Source: Candidatus Melainabacteria bacterium
Lineage (GTDB): Bacteria > Cyanobacteriota > Vampirovibrionia > 2-02-FULL-35-15
Reading direction: 5' to 3'
DNA: 64,000 bases
NCBI GenBank assembly: GCA_016193285.1
Contig: JACPSL010000029.1
Location: forward strand, 1-64,000
In this document: positions 31,772 through 41,586 of the stretch, one piece after another
Layout of the letters: each line of letters begins with the position of its first letter
How positions within the stretch are numbered: the stretch's first letter is position 1
The notes under the pieces: generated by a model
Told to the model about the DNA's origin: nothing
The model's input: only the letters and a program-made list of their open reading frames with translations
The model's database searches: none
Program-made: the position numbers and the translations under genes

Positions 31772-33420
31772 TAATTATTCCTATTATACTTATAAGCAAT
31801 GACTTGTGTATCTTGGTCAGCACCATAAAAAGTATATAGGCCACCAATTATTGGTTGTGAAGTTAGAATTTTTCTCCGGTTTTCTGTAAACAATAAATTC
31901 TGCGGCTGTATAAAAAGATACTCAATTGGTTTAGGTAACAGTTTATTTAATCTTTTTATTTTTTCATTATTTGCTTCCATAACTATAATCCTAGTAGGAA
32001 AATAATCCCAGGATGTATGTGTACCATTATTAAAATATACAAACATTGGACTTGATTCACCAACAAATTTTCGTATAACTTTAGAGTAAACATGTGCAGT
32101 ATTAGAATAAAAATCCTTTCTCCATTCCTCAGCTCTAATATCTGCATAATAAAACGGAATATAAACAAAAACAATTAGTGGTAATAAAGCTGTTAAAAAT
32201 TGTTTTTTATATTTTACTAAATAGTCTTCAATCAAAACAACGAAAGAAATCAGCAATAATGTAAGATAAAGCAGATTATATCTACAATACAAATTTAAAC
32301 CGCTTGTTGCCATAATAATAAAAATCGCATTAAAAGATACTATAGAAATCAAAGAAAATAAAATAAATATTTTTTTTATTAAATCAATCTTCCTCCAACG
32401 GAAAATTAAAACAAAACCTGTATAAAAGAAAAAAAGAGAGAACATCCCAAACTCAATCCATGTAGGAGAGATTGCAGAAAATGCTTCACCACTAGGGTAA
32501 AAATTAAGCCTTAGCATAGGGAAATAATGCTTAATTACTGTAGTATAAAAACTATGTAAGTTTGATATAGCAATATTTACAGGATCTCTAAAAAAACCAC
32601 CTGCAAAATCCGAATAAATACCTTCATCAATTTGCTTTTTATGAAAACTCATCATTGGAGCAAGTGGTAAAAAGATACATTTAGTAAAAATAAAATAAAG
32701 CAATCCGCTTAAGAAAATATATGTAACAAGAGATAAAGAAAAAGGAATACTCTTCTTTATCTTCCAAGTAGCAAGTTTAAAAGTATAAGCTAGATAAATG
32801 AGTAATAAAAAACCAAATGTAATTCCGATAAAAAGGCTTTTAAATAAAAAAAGCAAAATTGTTGCAAAAGCTAAAAACATAGGATTAACTTTTTTTTCTT
32901 TAAGGTCTTTAAAAATAAAATAAACAAGTACCGATATTAAAGCAACACTAGGAATTTCCATCATTGCTGAATCACAATATTCTGTAATCCGGGGTAAAAA
33001 TAAAAAAGAGATTCCTACAAGAGATGATAGAAATCTTTTATCTGTAAGCACAAATATCGTTTTATATATAAATATGCATGCAATAAGTCCACAAAGCCAT
33101 GTTGAAAAATAAGCAACTTTAAGTGAAGTCCCAAAAAGTTTAAAAAAAACTGCTAAATACGTAGAATAAACAGGATAGTGGTGAGTATGTTGAGGGAATG
33201 GGTGTTTAAGCAATCCTTCTACACTATTAAATCTACTGCTAAAGTCAAAATTGGCTGCTATACCTTTTGCTGTAGCTAAATAACTAACCTCATCCCATCC
33301 TAACTTTTGATCAAAACCAAATTGACATACTACATACGTAACGAACCAAATGAAAACTATAAGTCCGATATAAACTAAAGAGTTGGTTCTATTATTAGGG
33401 CAGGTTTTTTCTTTTGTCAT
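31771..33420 (-). CDS. GT-C membrane glycosyltransferase (PMT/ArnT-like), paralogue B2
   Basis: 549 aa. G-W-D-E at Asp43-Glu44 in L-G-W-D-E-V-S-Y-L, then F-P-Q-H-T-H-H-Y-P-V-Y and A-V-F-F-K-L-F-G-T-S. Many hydrophobic helices, and a C-terminal tail P-K-P-I-E-Y-L-F-I-Q-P shared by all three copies. It lies 3 bp after B3 and overlaps B1 by 1 bp. Closest to B3 by eye. Confidence 0.8.
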   Translation of the reverse strand: MTKEKTCPNNRTNSLVYIGLIVFIWFVTYVVCQFGFDQKLGWDEVSYLATAKGIAANFDFSSRFNSVEGLLKHPFPQHTHHYPVYSTYLAVFFKLFGTSLKVAYFSTWLCGLIACIFIYKTIFVLTDKRFLSSLVGISFLFLPRITEYCDSAMMEIPSVALISVLVYFIFKDLKEKKVNPMFLAFATILLFLFKSLFIGITFGFLLLIYLAYTFKLATWKIKKSIPFSLSLVTYIFLSGLLYFIFTKCIFLPLAPMMSFHKKQIDEGIYSDFAGGFFRDPVNIAISNLHSFYTTVIKHYFPMLRLNFYPSGEAFSAISPTWIEFGMFSLFFFYTGFVLIFRWRKIDLIKKIFILFSLISIVSFNAIFIIMATSGLNLYCRYNLLYLTLLLISFVVLIEDYLVKYKKQFLTALLPLIVFVYIPFYYADIRAEEWRKDFYSNTAHVYSKVIRKFVGESSPMFVYFNNGTHTSWDYFPTRIIVMEANNEKIKRLNKLLPKPIEYLFIQPQNLLFTENRRKILTSQPIIGGLYTFYGADQDTQVIAYKYNRNN

Positions 33421-33423
33421 AAA

Positions 33424-35058
33424 TTAACTTACTAATCTATAAATCACTGTTTTAGTCTCCTCGTCAAAAGCATATAAATAATATTTGTTATCTATTATTG
33501 GTTTCCCTTGTAAAATTAAGTCTTTATTTTCCATGAATAATTTATGTTCTGGTTTAATAAATAAATATTCAATTGGCCTAGGTACTCTTAAATTTATTTT
33601 TCTTACCTCATCACTAGAAATATCCATAACAATTACTCTTGTTGGAAATGAATCCCAAGCAGTATGCGTTCCAGCATGAATCTGGATAAACATTGGATTT
33701 GAATTACCAATGTATTTTTTAACAAGTTCTGAATTTTTATGAGCAATGTTATGATAAAGCGCTTTGTTCCACACAGCAACTTTAAGAGAAGCAATCCAAA
33801 AAGGGATATAAACAAATACAACAAAAAGTACAATTAGAAAAATACAACCTTTTTTATATTCTCTATAAAACGAAAGGAAACTACTCCTAATAGTCCAAAG
33901 AACGATTGCAATAGATATTAAAAGCAAAGGTAAATAAACCATGTTATATCTGCAACGAACACCTATTTGTGTATCTGCTATAAGATTAAAAATTAAATTA
34001 AAAAAGAAAATCGAACTTGTTGTATAAAGAATAAATATTTTATGTATAGGAAGTAATTTTTTCCAAAAAATAAATAAGAAAGAAACTAAACAAAAATAAA
34101 AGAAGAAGAAAAGACCAAATTCACACCAGCTAGGAGATGAATTATAAAAACCCTCTACATCAGATATCAAAACTACAGGAAAAGACGGAAAGTAATGTAA
34201 AACCACATTCCCATAAAAGCTTTTTATGTTTATAAGTAAGTTAGTTACTGGGTCATGGAAAAAACCTCCAAGAAAATCAGCATATACTCCTAAATCCTCC
34301 TGCCTTTTATTAAAGTTCATCATTGGAGCAAGAGGTAAGAAAACAAACTTGGTAAAAATAAAATACAAAAGATTAGTTAAACAAAAAAAAATTGAAATCG
34401 CTAGAGAGAAAGAGGATTTTGTTTTAATTTCAAGTTTACATAATTTACTATATGCAAGTATTATTAAAAAGAACAGTCCAAAAACAGCTCCTATAAATAA
34501 ACTCTTAAACAAGAACAACCATATTGCAGAAATAGAAATTAATAATGAGTTGACTTTGCCTTTTGCCAAATCCTTAAAAATGAAGTATGTAAAAATTGAT
34601 ATTAAAGCACAGCCCGGGATTTCCATCATTGCTGAATCACAATAATCAAGCACCCTTGGTAAAAATAAAAACAAGACGGAAGTACATAATGACAAGACAT
34701 AGTTATTTTCTGTTATTAGTAAAACTATCCGGTAAATAAAAATACACGTGATTAAAGCAGCAAGCCAGGTAGAGAAATAAGCCACTTGAATAGAAGTACC
34801 AAATAACTTAAAAAAAATTGCTAAATACACAGAGTAAACAGGATAATGATGGGTATGCTGCGGGAAACCATATTTAATCAATCCTAAAGGTGTATTAAAC
34901 CTACTGCTAAAATCAAAATTTTCTGCAATTCCCTTAGCTGTCGATAAATAACTAACTTCATCCCAACCAATTTCCTGATCCAAGACAATAGTACAAAAAA
35001 TATAAGCACCAAGCCATATTAAAAAAAGCAAAAGGGGATATTTAATTTTAGCTATCAT
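33424..35058 (-). CDS. GT-C membrane glycosyltransferase (PMT/ArnT-like), paralogue B3
   Basis: 544 aa. G-W-D-E at Asp33-Glu34; Q-H-T-H-H-Y-P-V-Y-S-V-Y-L-A and A-M-M-E-I-P-G. Same layout as B1 and B2: signal-anchor helix, periplasmic loop, about ten further helices, and a soluble tail (P-R-P-I-E-Y-L-F-I-K-P). Its ATG overlaps the stop of the GT2 gene by 4 bp (ATGA), so donor synthase and first transferase are translationally coupled. Confidence 0.8.
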   Translation of the reverse strand: MIAKIKYPLLLFLIWLGAYIFCTIVLDQEIGWDEVSYLSTAKGIAENFDFSSRFNTPLGLIKYGFPQHTHHYPVYSVYLAIFFKLFGTSIQVAYFSTWLAALITCIFIYRIVLLITENNYVLSLCTSVLFLFLPRVLDYCDSAMMEIPGCALISIFTYFIFKDLAKGKVNSLLISISAIWLFLFKSLFIGAVFGLFFLIILAYSKLCKLEIKTKSSFSLAISIFFCLTNLLYFIFTKFVFLPLAPMMNFNKRQEDLGVYADFLGGFFHDPVTNLLINIKSFYGNVVLHYFPSFPVVLISDVEGFYNSSPSWCEFGLFFFFYFCLVSFLFIFWKKLLPIHKIFILYTTSSIFFFNLIFNLIADTQIGVRCRYNMVYLPLLLISIAIVLWTIRSSFLSFYREYKKGCIFLIVLFVVFVYIPFWIASLKVAVWNKALYHNIAHKNSELVKKYIGNSNPMFIQIHAGTHTAWDSFPTRVIVMDISSDEVRKINLRVPRPIEYLFIKPEHKLFMENKDLILQGKPIIDNKYYLYAFDEETKTVIYRLVS

Positions 35059-35924
35059 CTAATATCCTTTTTCTTAAGTAAAAAAGCAATTAAGCCTAGC
35101 GAAAAAGTATACAGTGCAATTCCTTGTAAAATCATAAAACCTATTATCCCAAATGAACTGCTTAAAAGATTAGTAAAAATCGGGATAAGCAAAATGACAA
35201 AACCTAAAATACTAATCAGGGAAGAAATTAGTAAGAAAATTTTAATTGGGTTATACAAGGTAATTGTTTCAGAAAGGATTTGTGCCGATCTTAAAATATC
35301 TCTTAGATACTTTACTTTAGATTTGCCAATTCTAGGTCTATATTCAACGGGGAAATAAAAAACAGATAACCCCTCTAAAATAAAGATCAAAGTAGTAGAA
35401 AGAGAAAAAGAAAATCCCGCAGAAGTATTAGGTAAGTATTTTAGAATTACATCTCGTCTAAAAACTCTAAGTCCTGAATTTACATCTAAAATTTTTTCAC
35501 CTGCAACAAATTGAGCTAATTGCTTAAAAAAGAATCTAGAGAGCTTTTTTAAAAATGGATCAAATGTTTTTAAATTCTGTCTTTTACCAATAACTAAGTC
35601 ATAGCCTTCTTCAAGCTTTTTAACCATTAGTAAAATTGATTCAATTGGATAAGTACCATCAGCATCAGTTATTACAATAATTTCTCCAGTTGCAGCTATA
35701 ATACCTTTTTTTAATGAGTATCCATAACCTTTGTTATAAGGATTTCTAACAAGTTTTATATCTTTTCTGTTTTTTAAAATCTCATAAGTACCATCAAAAG
35801 AACCATCATCTACAATTACTATTTCATGAAGTGCTTTCCCAAGCAAAAAGTTTATTTCATCTATTGTTTGCTCAATAGCCCCTCTTTCGTTAAAACATGG
35901 TATTACAAGTGAAATTTTTTCCAT
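35055..35924 (-). CDS. Polyprenyl-phosphate glycosyltransferase, GT2 (DPM1/GtrB-like)
   Basis: 289 aa. GT-A fold: S-L-V-I-P-C-F-N-E-R-G, V-I-V-D-D-G-S-x-D-G-T, I-T-D-A-D-G-T-Y-P (metal-binding D-x-D), V-N-S-G-L-R-V-F-R-R acceptor region, P-R-I-G-K-S-K. Two C-terminal hydrophobic helices anchor it. It should transfer a hexose from a nucleotide sugar to polyprenyl phosphate for use by the three downstream GT-C enzymes. ATG 35924 is preferred over the longer TTG 35942. Confidence 0.87.
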   Translation of the reverse strand: MEKISLVIPCFNERGAIEQTIDEINFLLGKALHEIVIVDDGSFDGTYEILKNRKDIKLVRNPYNKGYGYSLKKGIIAATGEIIVITDADGTYPIESILLMVKKLEEGYDLVIGKRQNLKTFDPFLKKLSRFFFKQLAQFVAGEKILDVNSGLRVFRRDVILKYLPNTSAGFSFSLSTTLIFILEGLSVFYFPVEYRPRIGKSKVKYLRDILRSAQILSETITLYNPIKIFLLISSLISILGFVILLIPIFTNLLSSSFGIIGFMILQGIALYTFSLGLIAFLLKKKDIR

Positions 35925-36053
35925 AACTCTTAAAAACCACAATAGACTTGTTGGGAAATTAAATGTGCAAGAAATAATTTTCTAACAGATTTAAGTTTTC
36001 AAGTTGTAATTATGTCATGCAGCCTTCCTGTAATCAATAGCAAAGAACTTTAG

Positions 36054-36857
36054 TTACTTAAGAAAGCTAATAACTTCTTTCTGAAATATCTCCGCAATAT
36101 CAGTAAAATTGTGATCAGTACTTACCTTGATTAATTTCTTATTCATTAACTTTAGCTTAAGTTTTTTGTAATAGTTCTCTATTTGTGGAGGAGGAACGTG
36201 TGTATCTTTTATACCTTCTATTAAAATAACTTCTGCATCGTTTTTTATCATTGATGTTTGATTTATAGGTGATGAATACTTAATAATATTCTGTTTACTG
36301 CTTTTATACTTATCAAAGTAACGATTCAAATATGACGAAATATTTTCCCTCTTAGTCTTTGCAAGAGTATACTCAAAATCTGTTACAGGAAAACATGCAA
36401 GTGCCCCCACTAATTTGTTTCTTAGCTCTTTGTCTGCATAATTCAATACATTTAAGACAATAGAACCACCAAATGATGCTCCTATTAAATATATTTTTCG
36501 TGTATTGAACTTGCTTGCAACTATTTTAATATTTTTAACAATATCGTTAATTTCTTCTGGACCTGCACCATAATTTTCATCGCTTATATGAAACGCAATA
36601 AAAATAAGATCTTTTCTATATACCTCTTTGTGTTCAACAATATCTAGTCCACCATAGATAAAAGGGGGAAGAATAAAACCCTCATGAGTACCCAAGCCGT
36701 GAAAGTAAAATACCAAATCTACAGGATTATTATTCCTTAAGATTTCATTACTTACATGAATAAGGGTATCAGTTGCTTTTGCATTTACTAATGAAATGGA
36801 AATTATATACAAAAAGATCAACAACAACATTTTAGATTTAATACAACTTGTTTGCAT
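36054..36857 (-). CDS. Secreted alpha/beta-hydrolase
   Basis: 267 aa from ATG 36857, which gives a clean signal peptide (basic start, then M-L-L-L-I-F-L-Y-I-I ending V-N-A). Hydrolase features: F-Y-F-H-G-L-G-T-H oxyanion strand, nucleophile elbow G-A-S-F-G-G with Ser128, Asp218 in G-I-K-D-T-H-V-P, His249 in T-D-H-N-F: a full triad. Substrate unknown; an ester or acyl group on a surface glycan is plausible. TATACT ends 6 nt before this ATG, so the mRNA may be leaderless. Paralogous to both halves of the protein at 52227. Confidence 0.72.
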   Translation of the reverse strand: MQTSCIKSKMLLLIFLYIISISLVNAKATDTLIHVSNEILRNNNPVDLVFYFHGLGTHEGFILPPFIYGGLDIVEHKEVYRKDLIFIAFHISDENYGAGPEEINDIVKNIKIVASKFNTRKIYLIGASFGGSIVLNVLNYADKELRNKLVGALACFPVTDFEYTLAKTKRENISSYLNRYFDKYKSSKQNIIKYSSPINQTSMIKNDAEVILIEGIKDTHVPPPQIENYYKKLKLKLMNKKLIKVSTDHNFTDIAEIFQKEVISFLK

Positions 36858-36863
36858 AAGTAC

Positions 36864-36912
36864 AGTATAGCTTTCAGTTGGACTATGCTGATCGTGCATG
36901 ACATGCTAAAAT
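36864..36912. promoter_or_regulatory. Divergent -10 boxes between hydrolase and oxidoreductase genes
   Basis: Minus strand: TATACT at 36864-36869, ending 6 nt before ATG 36857. Plus strand: TAAAAT at 36907-36912, ending 10 nt before ATG 36923. Neither gene has space for a normal leader. No -35 boxes are clear. Confidence 0.38.
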
Positions 36913-36922
36913 CTTTATATTT

Positions 36923-37996
36923 ATGACAGCTAAACACCATAAAATAAAAGTTGCACTAATTGGTCTTGGTTATTGGGGTCCAAAACTATTAAATGCTCTA
37001 ATACAAAATTCATCTGTCAGTGTCAAGTATATTTGTGATTTAAAAAAAGAAAAAGTTCAGACCTATTTAAATATTTATCCAAATCTAAAAGGTGCAGAAA
37101 ATATAGATGAAATTATTAATGATAAAGAAGTAGATGCAGTAGCAATAGCAACTCCTACTTCTACTCATCACCAGTTAGCTAAATGTTCTTTAGAAGGAGG
37201 AAAACATGTACTGATTGAAAAACCAATAACTGAAAACTCAAAGCAAGCACTAGAATTATGTCTTTTAGCTGAATCAAAAAAACTTATATTAATGGTGGAT
37301 CATATTTATCTTTTTAACGGTGCAACTTTAAAAATAAAAGAACTAATCAATGAGGGTACACTTGGAAATCTTTATTACTTGGATGCTGTAAGGGTAAATC
37401 TTGGGTTATTTCAACATGACTCAAATGTAATCTGGGATCTTGGCCCGCATGATATATCAATAATTGACTTTTTAGTTGATAAATCACCAAAATCAGTTAT
37501 TGCAGTAGGTACAAGCCATGTTCAACCATACAAAAATGGTAAGCAGTTTGAAGAAGTAGCTTACATTACTCTTCTCTATGACAACAATTTTGTTGCACAT
37601 CTTCATTTGAACTGGCTATCTCCTGTAAAAGTAAGAAAAATCTTAATTAGCGGTGATAAAAAAATGGTTATTTGGAATGACCTTCTACCTGATGAAAAAG
37701 TAAAAGTCTATGATCATGGCTTAGAAATAATTGAGGAACAACAAAAATATGAAGCACTTGTAAATTACAGGTTAGGAGATATATTAACTCCAGCAATTGA
37801 TAGACAGGAGCCATTAAAAAAATTAGTCTCGAGTTTTGTAAAATCTATAATCAATGGAGAATGTAAGGTTAGTAATGGTTATTCTGGTTATAGAGTTATA
37901 AGCATCATTGAAGCCTGCCAAAAGTCAATTGATTGTGGTTTTAGGGAGGTAAAGCTGGATGAAGTTCAAAAGGATCCTGCACTTATCAATAGATGA
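36923..37996 (+). CDS. Gfo/Idh/MocA-family oxidoreductase (WbpB-like)
   Basis: 357 aa. N-terminal Rossmann fold V-A-L-I-G-L-G-Y-W-G-P; A-V-A-I-A-T-P-T-S-T-H; Lys100-Pro101 of the family E-K-P motif; D-L-G-P-H-D-I-S-I in the C-terminal domain with the catalytic His/Asp. With the aminotransferase, 6-dehydrogenase and N-acetyltransferase nearby it fits the 3-dehydrogenase step of UDP-diacetamido-glucuronate synthesis; this role is inferred from context. Overlaps the sulfatase-like gene by 38 bp. Confidence 0.85.
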   Translation: MTAKHHKIKVALIGLGYWGPKLLNALIQNSSVSVKYICDLKKEKVQTYLNIYPNLKGAENIDEIINDKEVDAVAIATPTSTHHQLAKCSLEGGKHVLIEKPITENSKQALELCLLAESKKLILMVDHIYLFNGATLKIKELINEGTLGNLYYLDAVRVNLGLFQHDSNVIWDLGPHDISIIDFLVDKSPKSVIAVGTSHVQPYKNGKQFEEVAYITLLYDNNFVAHLHLNWLSPVKVRKILISGDKKMVIWNDLLPDEKVKVYDHGLEIIEEQQKYEALVNYRLGDILTPAIDRQEPLKKLVSSFVKSIINGECKVSNGYSGYRVISIIEACQKSIDCGFREVKLDEVQKDPALINR

Positions 37997-39473
37997 TTTA
38001 CGATTTGATAGCTTAAGTATCTCACCAAATAAAAGTTATTTGACTAAGTATGGACTTGACAGTATTCAAGATACTCCTAACATGGATTATTTTGTTAAAG
38101 GTGGCATGCTTTTTACAGCTGCTTATACATCTGCTCCTTTTACTCCACCATCACATGCAAGCATGTTAACAGGCACTTACCAGAACCAACATAGCATAAG
38201 ACCATTTCTTGGCACTACACTGAGTCAAAAAGTAAAAACCTTATTTGAAATTTTAAATCTTCAAGACTTTTATACAATTGCTGCAATAGATTTTAAAGAT
38301 ATTTTTGAACTAAATGAAATACTTAGAGGTTCTAAAAAAATAATTACTCGAAACGATGATGATGTCATTAAGTTACTAATAGAAAAAAAAGATGAAAGTA
38401 CTTACTTGTTTATGCATATAGGTGATATTCACCCACCTTATGGAGAATCTTTTTTTCCACCCGATGAAAATTATAATGAGGTTTTTTGCAAAGATTATGA
38501 AGAGCTTGCAAGGTGCCTAAACATTAGCCTTGAGCCATTTAGAGCAGGCAATAATAAAATTATAAGAGAGAATTTAATTGCTCTTAGCAATAAAGTCAGA
38601 ATACACTGTGAAGAAAATATGATTTCTGACATCATACAGTTCCCCAGATATTTAAATGGGATTAATAAATTTGACAAAGGAAGATTTAACAAACTAGTTC
38701 AAAATTTAAAAGCCAACAATTTAATTGACTTAAATACGTTAATAGTTATCACTTCAGACCATGGCCAGGCAATCATTCCACAGCACAAAATGGCTCTTTC
38801 AAGAACCCATAAACCAATTATGAAATTTGATCATGGCGAAACTGTTATAGAAGAAATTATTAGAGTTCCTCTTATTTTCTACTCACCTTCAATAAGTCCA
38901 AAAGAGCATTTTACAAATGACATTGTCAGTATTGTAGATATCACTCCTACAATTTTAGATTTTTTAAACATCAGTCAAGAAAATTATTTTGATGGTATTT
39001 CCTTAAAATCTACTATTTTAAAAAATGAAAGACAAAAAACAAGAACAATATATGCAGAAGCATGGTTCCATAATAGAAGAGAGCTAAGTAATTACTTAAA
39101 AAGAGCTTCCGAATCTGGACACATGCCACAAGACAAGTACAATACTTTCTTGTTTCAGCAGACAGTTTTAAAAGATAATTTTAAACTTGTAAGAACAAAT
39201 CAAACGGAAGATAGTTATGAAGTTAAAGATGAACTATTTAACATAACACAAGATCCTTTTGAATCATTTGATCTTCTTAGAGCTATTAAGCTACCAAAAT
39301 ACTTAAGACCATGGGAAACTATTAAATACTCTTATGAGGAACTTAAAAACGAATTATACAAATATAGCGTTACACAAGAACAAGAAATTGACTCTCATAA
39401 CGTTTATAAAACAAAAGAAGAAATAAAATTAATTGAAGAAAGACTAGCTGCTCTTGGCTATATTGAACAATAG
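37959..39473 (+). CDS. Sulfatase/alkaline-phosphatase-fold enzyme with Thr at the nucleophile position
   Basis: 504 aa. Metal-binding S-I-D-D near residue 12 and T-S-D-H-G-Q later; T-P-N-M-D-x-F and P-S-H-A-S-M-L-T-G identify the fold. Where sulfatases have C-x-P-S-R (Cys to formylglycine), this protein reads Thr62-P-P-S-His66, so it is unlikely to be a formylglycine sulfatase; phosphoethanolamine/phosphoglycerol transferases use Thr. No membrane helices, so probably cytoplasmic. Good Shine-Dalgarno GGAGGT about 8 nt before ATG. Confidence 0.78.
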   Translation: MKFKRILHLSIDDLRFDSLSISPNKSYLTKYGLDSIQDTPNMDYFVKGGMLFTAAYTSAPFTPPSHASMLTGTYQNQHSIRPFLGTTLSQKVKTLFEILNLQDFYTIAAIDFKDIFELNEILRGSKKIITRNDDDVIKLLIEKKDESTYLFMHIGDIHPPYGESFFPPDENYNEVFCKDYEELARCLNISLEPFRAGNNKIIRENLIALSNKVRIHCEENMISDIIQFPRYLNGINKFDKGRFNKLVQNLKANNLIDLNTLIVITSDHGQAIIPQHKMALSRTHKPIMKFDHGETVIEEIIRVPLIFYSPSISPKEHFTNDIVSIVDITPTILDFLNISQENYFDGISLKSTILKNERQKTRTIYAEAWFHNRRELSNYLKRASESGHMPQDKYNTFLFQQTVLKDNFKLVRTNQTEDSYEVKDELFNITQDPFESFDLLRAIKLPKYLRPWETIKYSYEELKNELYKYSVTQEQEIDSHNVYKTKEEIKLIEERLAALGYIEQ

Positions 39474-39481
39474 ATCACACC

Positions 39482-40612
39482 ATGAAAATAATCACAATAG
39501 AAATTCCAATTTCAAAACCATACTTTTCAAACAATGAGATACTGGCACTTGCTGAACCTATTAAATCGGGACAAGTAACTCAAGGAAAAGAAATTGAAAA
39601 ATTTGAAAAAGAATTACAATCTGTTTGTAGTTGTACTTTTGCAGTTGCAGTAAACTCTGGAACTAGTGCACTACAGCTAAGTTTACTTTCACATAATATT
39701 GGAGCTGAAGATGAAGTAATTTGTCCATCGTATAGTTTTATTGCTACAGCAAATTCAATTAAAACTACCGGTGCAACACCTGTTTTTACTGATGTAGACA
39801 TGCATACTTACAATATGACTACAGAGTTAACAGAGTCACTCATTACAAAAAAAACTAAAGCAATAATGCTAGTACACCAATTCGGAAGTCCACTAGACTT
39901 GGATGGATTTAAAAACTTAGCAAAAAAATATAATTTGCTTTTAATTCAAGATGCTGCCTGTGCTATTGGTTCTTTGTATAAAAATCATCCGGTATGTACC
40001 TGGGGTGATACCTCATGCCTAAGTTTTCATCCACGCAAAATAATAACTACTGGCGAAGGTGGGGCAATTTTAACAAACGATACAAAAATAAATGAAAAAG
40101 TCAGAGAACTTAGATCACATGGAAGAAAAATAGACAGTGTTAAAGAAGAATACAATTCTTTTGGATTTAACTACAGAATGAGTGAATTAAATGCAGTCAT
40201 TGGAAACATGCAAATCAAAAAGCTTAATGAGATCCTAGAAAAAAGGACTAAAATTGCTAATAATTATCTAATTGAACTATCAAAATATAAAAATAAATTT
40301 GGGCTTCCAAAATATCTCCCGGACTCAAGACCCAATTATCAGACTTTTCAAATTAGAATCCTAGAAGGAAAGCTAAAAAGAGAGCACCTAATGAAATTTC
40401 TTAAAGATCATGGGATTGATACAAGAAGTGGAATCCCTCCGATACATAAACAAAATTGCTACTCTAATCTCTCTGAGTATAGCAATACTAAGTTGTCAAA
40501 CACTGAACTTCTGTATGAGCAGGGATTATGTCTACCGATTTTCCCTTCCCTAGAAGAAAATGAACAAGAGTATATATTAGACAAACTTATTAAAGGTATT
40601 GAACAGATATGA
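39482..40612 (+). CDS. DegT/DnrJ/EryC1/StrS sugar aminotransferase (WbpE-like)
   Basis: 376 aa PLP enzyme. S-G-T-S-A-L near residue 60 binds cofactor phosphate, Asp157 in I-Q-D-A-A contacts the pyridine N, and Lys186 in S-F-H-P-R-K is the Schiff-base lysine, followed by T-T-G-E-G-G. It aminates a keto sugar nucleotide. In this operon the natural substrate is a UDP-3-keto-GlcNAcA, as for WbpE. Stop overlaps the next start as ATGA. Confidence 0.9.
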   Translation: MKIITIEIPISKPYFSNNEILALAEPIKSGQVTQGKEIEKFEKELQSVCSCTFAVAVNSGTSALQLSLLSHNIGAEDEVICPSYSFIATANSIKTTGATPVFTDVDMHTYNMTTELTESLITKKTKAIMLVHQFGSPLDLDGFKNLAKKYNLLLIQDAACAIGSLYKNHPVCTWGDTSCLSFHPRKIITTGEGGAILTNDTKINEKVRELRSHGRKIDSVKEEYNSFGFNYRMSELNAVIGNMQIKKLNEILEKRTKIANNYLIELSKYKNKFGLPKYLPDSRPNYQTFQIRILEGKLKREHLMKFLKDHGIDTRSGIPPIHKQNCYSNLSEYSNTKLSNTELLYEQGLCLPIFPSLEENEQEYILDKLIKGIEQI

Positions 40613-41586
40613 AGATATCTATAATAACACCTATATATAATGAGGGAGAAAACATAGAGGCTTTCTATGAAAGAATTCAAGATGTCTTTAAGCAGTTACA
40701 AAAAGAAACCAATAGAGAATTTACAAAAGAGATTGTCTTTATAGATGATGGTAGTACTGATAGTTCATTTGACAAAATAAAAAATTTGTCGAAAGAAAAT
40801 CTGGATATTAGAGGGATTTCGTTAAGCAGAAACTATGGCAGTCATACTGCTATTTGTGCTGGTCTTTTAAAAGCTACTGGTGATGCTGCAGTAATTATTG
40901 CTTGTGATCTCCAAGATCCACCAGAGTTAATTATTGACTTTGTTAAAAAATGGCTTAAGGGTTCACAAATTGTCTGGGGAAAAAGAACAAAATACGAAAC
41001 AAGTTTTTTAAGAAGTTGCATAAATAAAGTCTTTTATACACTGGTTAAGAAATATGCTATTAAAACCTATCCGACTATGGGCACTGGATCTTTTTGCTTA
41101 ATCGACAGAAAAATAATTGATAATTTAAACAAGCATCCAGAGCATAATAGAATTACATTTGGTTTAATTGCATATCAGGGTTTTAAACAAGAATACATTG
41201 AATATGAAAGATTAAAAAGACAAAGAGGTAATTCTGGCTGGACCACAAGCAAGCTTATAAAAGCAGGACTTGATACTTTTCTTTCATTTTCTTATTTCCC
41301 TGTAAGATTTATGAGTTTAGTAGGGATAATTACATTTGTACTTAGTATATTAGGAGTATTGTACACACTATGGTGCTGGTTAGTTGTGGGAGTAAAAGTA
41401 CCAGGATGGACAACAATAATAATTTTATTGTTCATATTTCATGGTATTCAATTCTTAATGCTTGGGATACTTGGTGAATACATCTGGAGGGTATCTGACG
41501 AAGTAAAGAATAGGCCTTTGTTTTTTATACAAGAGGAAACAACAAATACAAGTCATTATGTTAGAGACAAAGTACAGACTTTCTAA
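40609..41586 (+). CDS. GT2 polyprenyl-phosphate glycosyltransferase (ArnC/GtrB-like)
   Basis: 325 aa. I-I-T-P-I-Y-N-E-G-E-N, F-I-D-D-G-S-T-D, S-L-S-R-N-Y-G-S-H-T-A, A-C-D-L-Q-D-P-P-E-L (D-x-D), V-W-G-K-R, then two C-terminal transmembrane helices (near 230-305). Typical of enzymes loading a sugar onto undecaprenyl phosphate at the inner leaflet. The C-terminal codons overlap the deacetylase gene by 28 bp. Confidence 0.9.
   Translation: MKISIITPIYNEGENIEAFYERIQDVFKQLQKETNREFTKEIVFIDDGSTDSSFDKIKNLSKENLDIRGISLSRNYGSHTAICAGLLKATGDAAVIIACDLQDPPELIIDFVKKWLKGSQIVWGKRTKYETSFLRSCINKVFYTLVKKYAIKTYPTMGTGSFCLIDRKIIDNLNKHPEHNRITFGLIAYQGFKQEYIEYERLKRQRGNSGWTTSKLIKAGLDTFLSFSYFPVRFMSLVGIITFVLSILGVLYTLWCWLVVGVKVPGWTTIIILLFIFHGIQFLMLGILGEYIWRVSDEVKNRPLFFIQEETTNTSHYVRDKVQTF

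Noticed and set aside
34226-34645. 139-codon open frame on the plus strand
   Set aside because: It is antisense to the conserved GT-C gene at 33424-35058, shows no family motifs and has Lys-rich composition expected from the opposite strand of AT-rich membrane-protein DNA.
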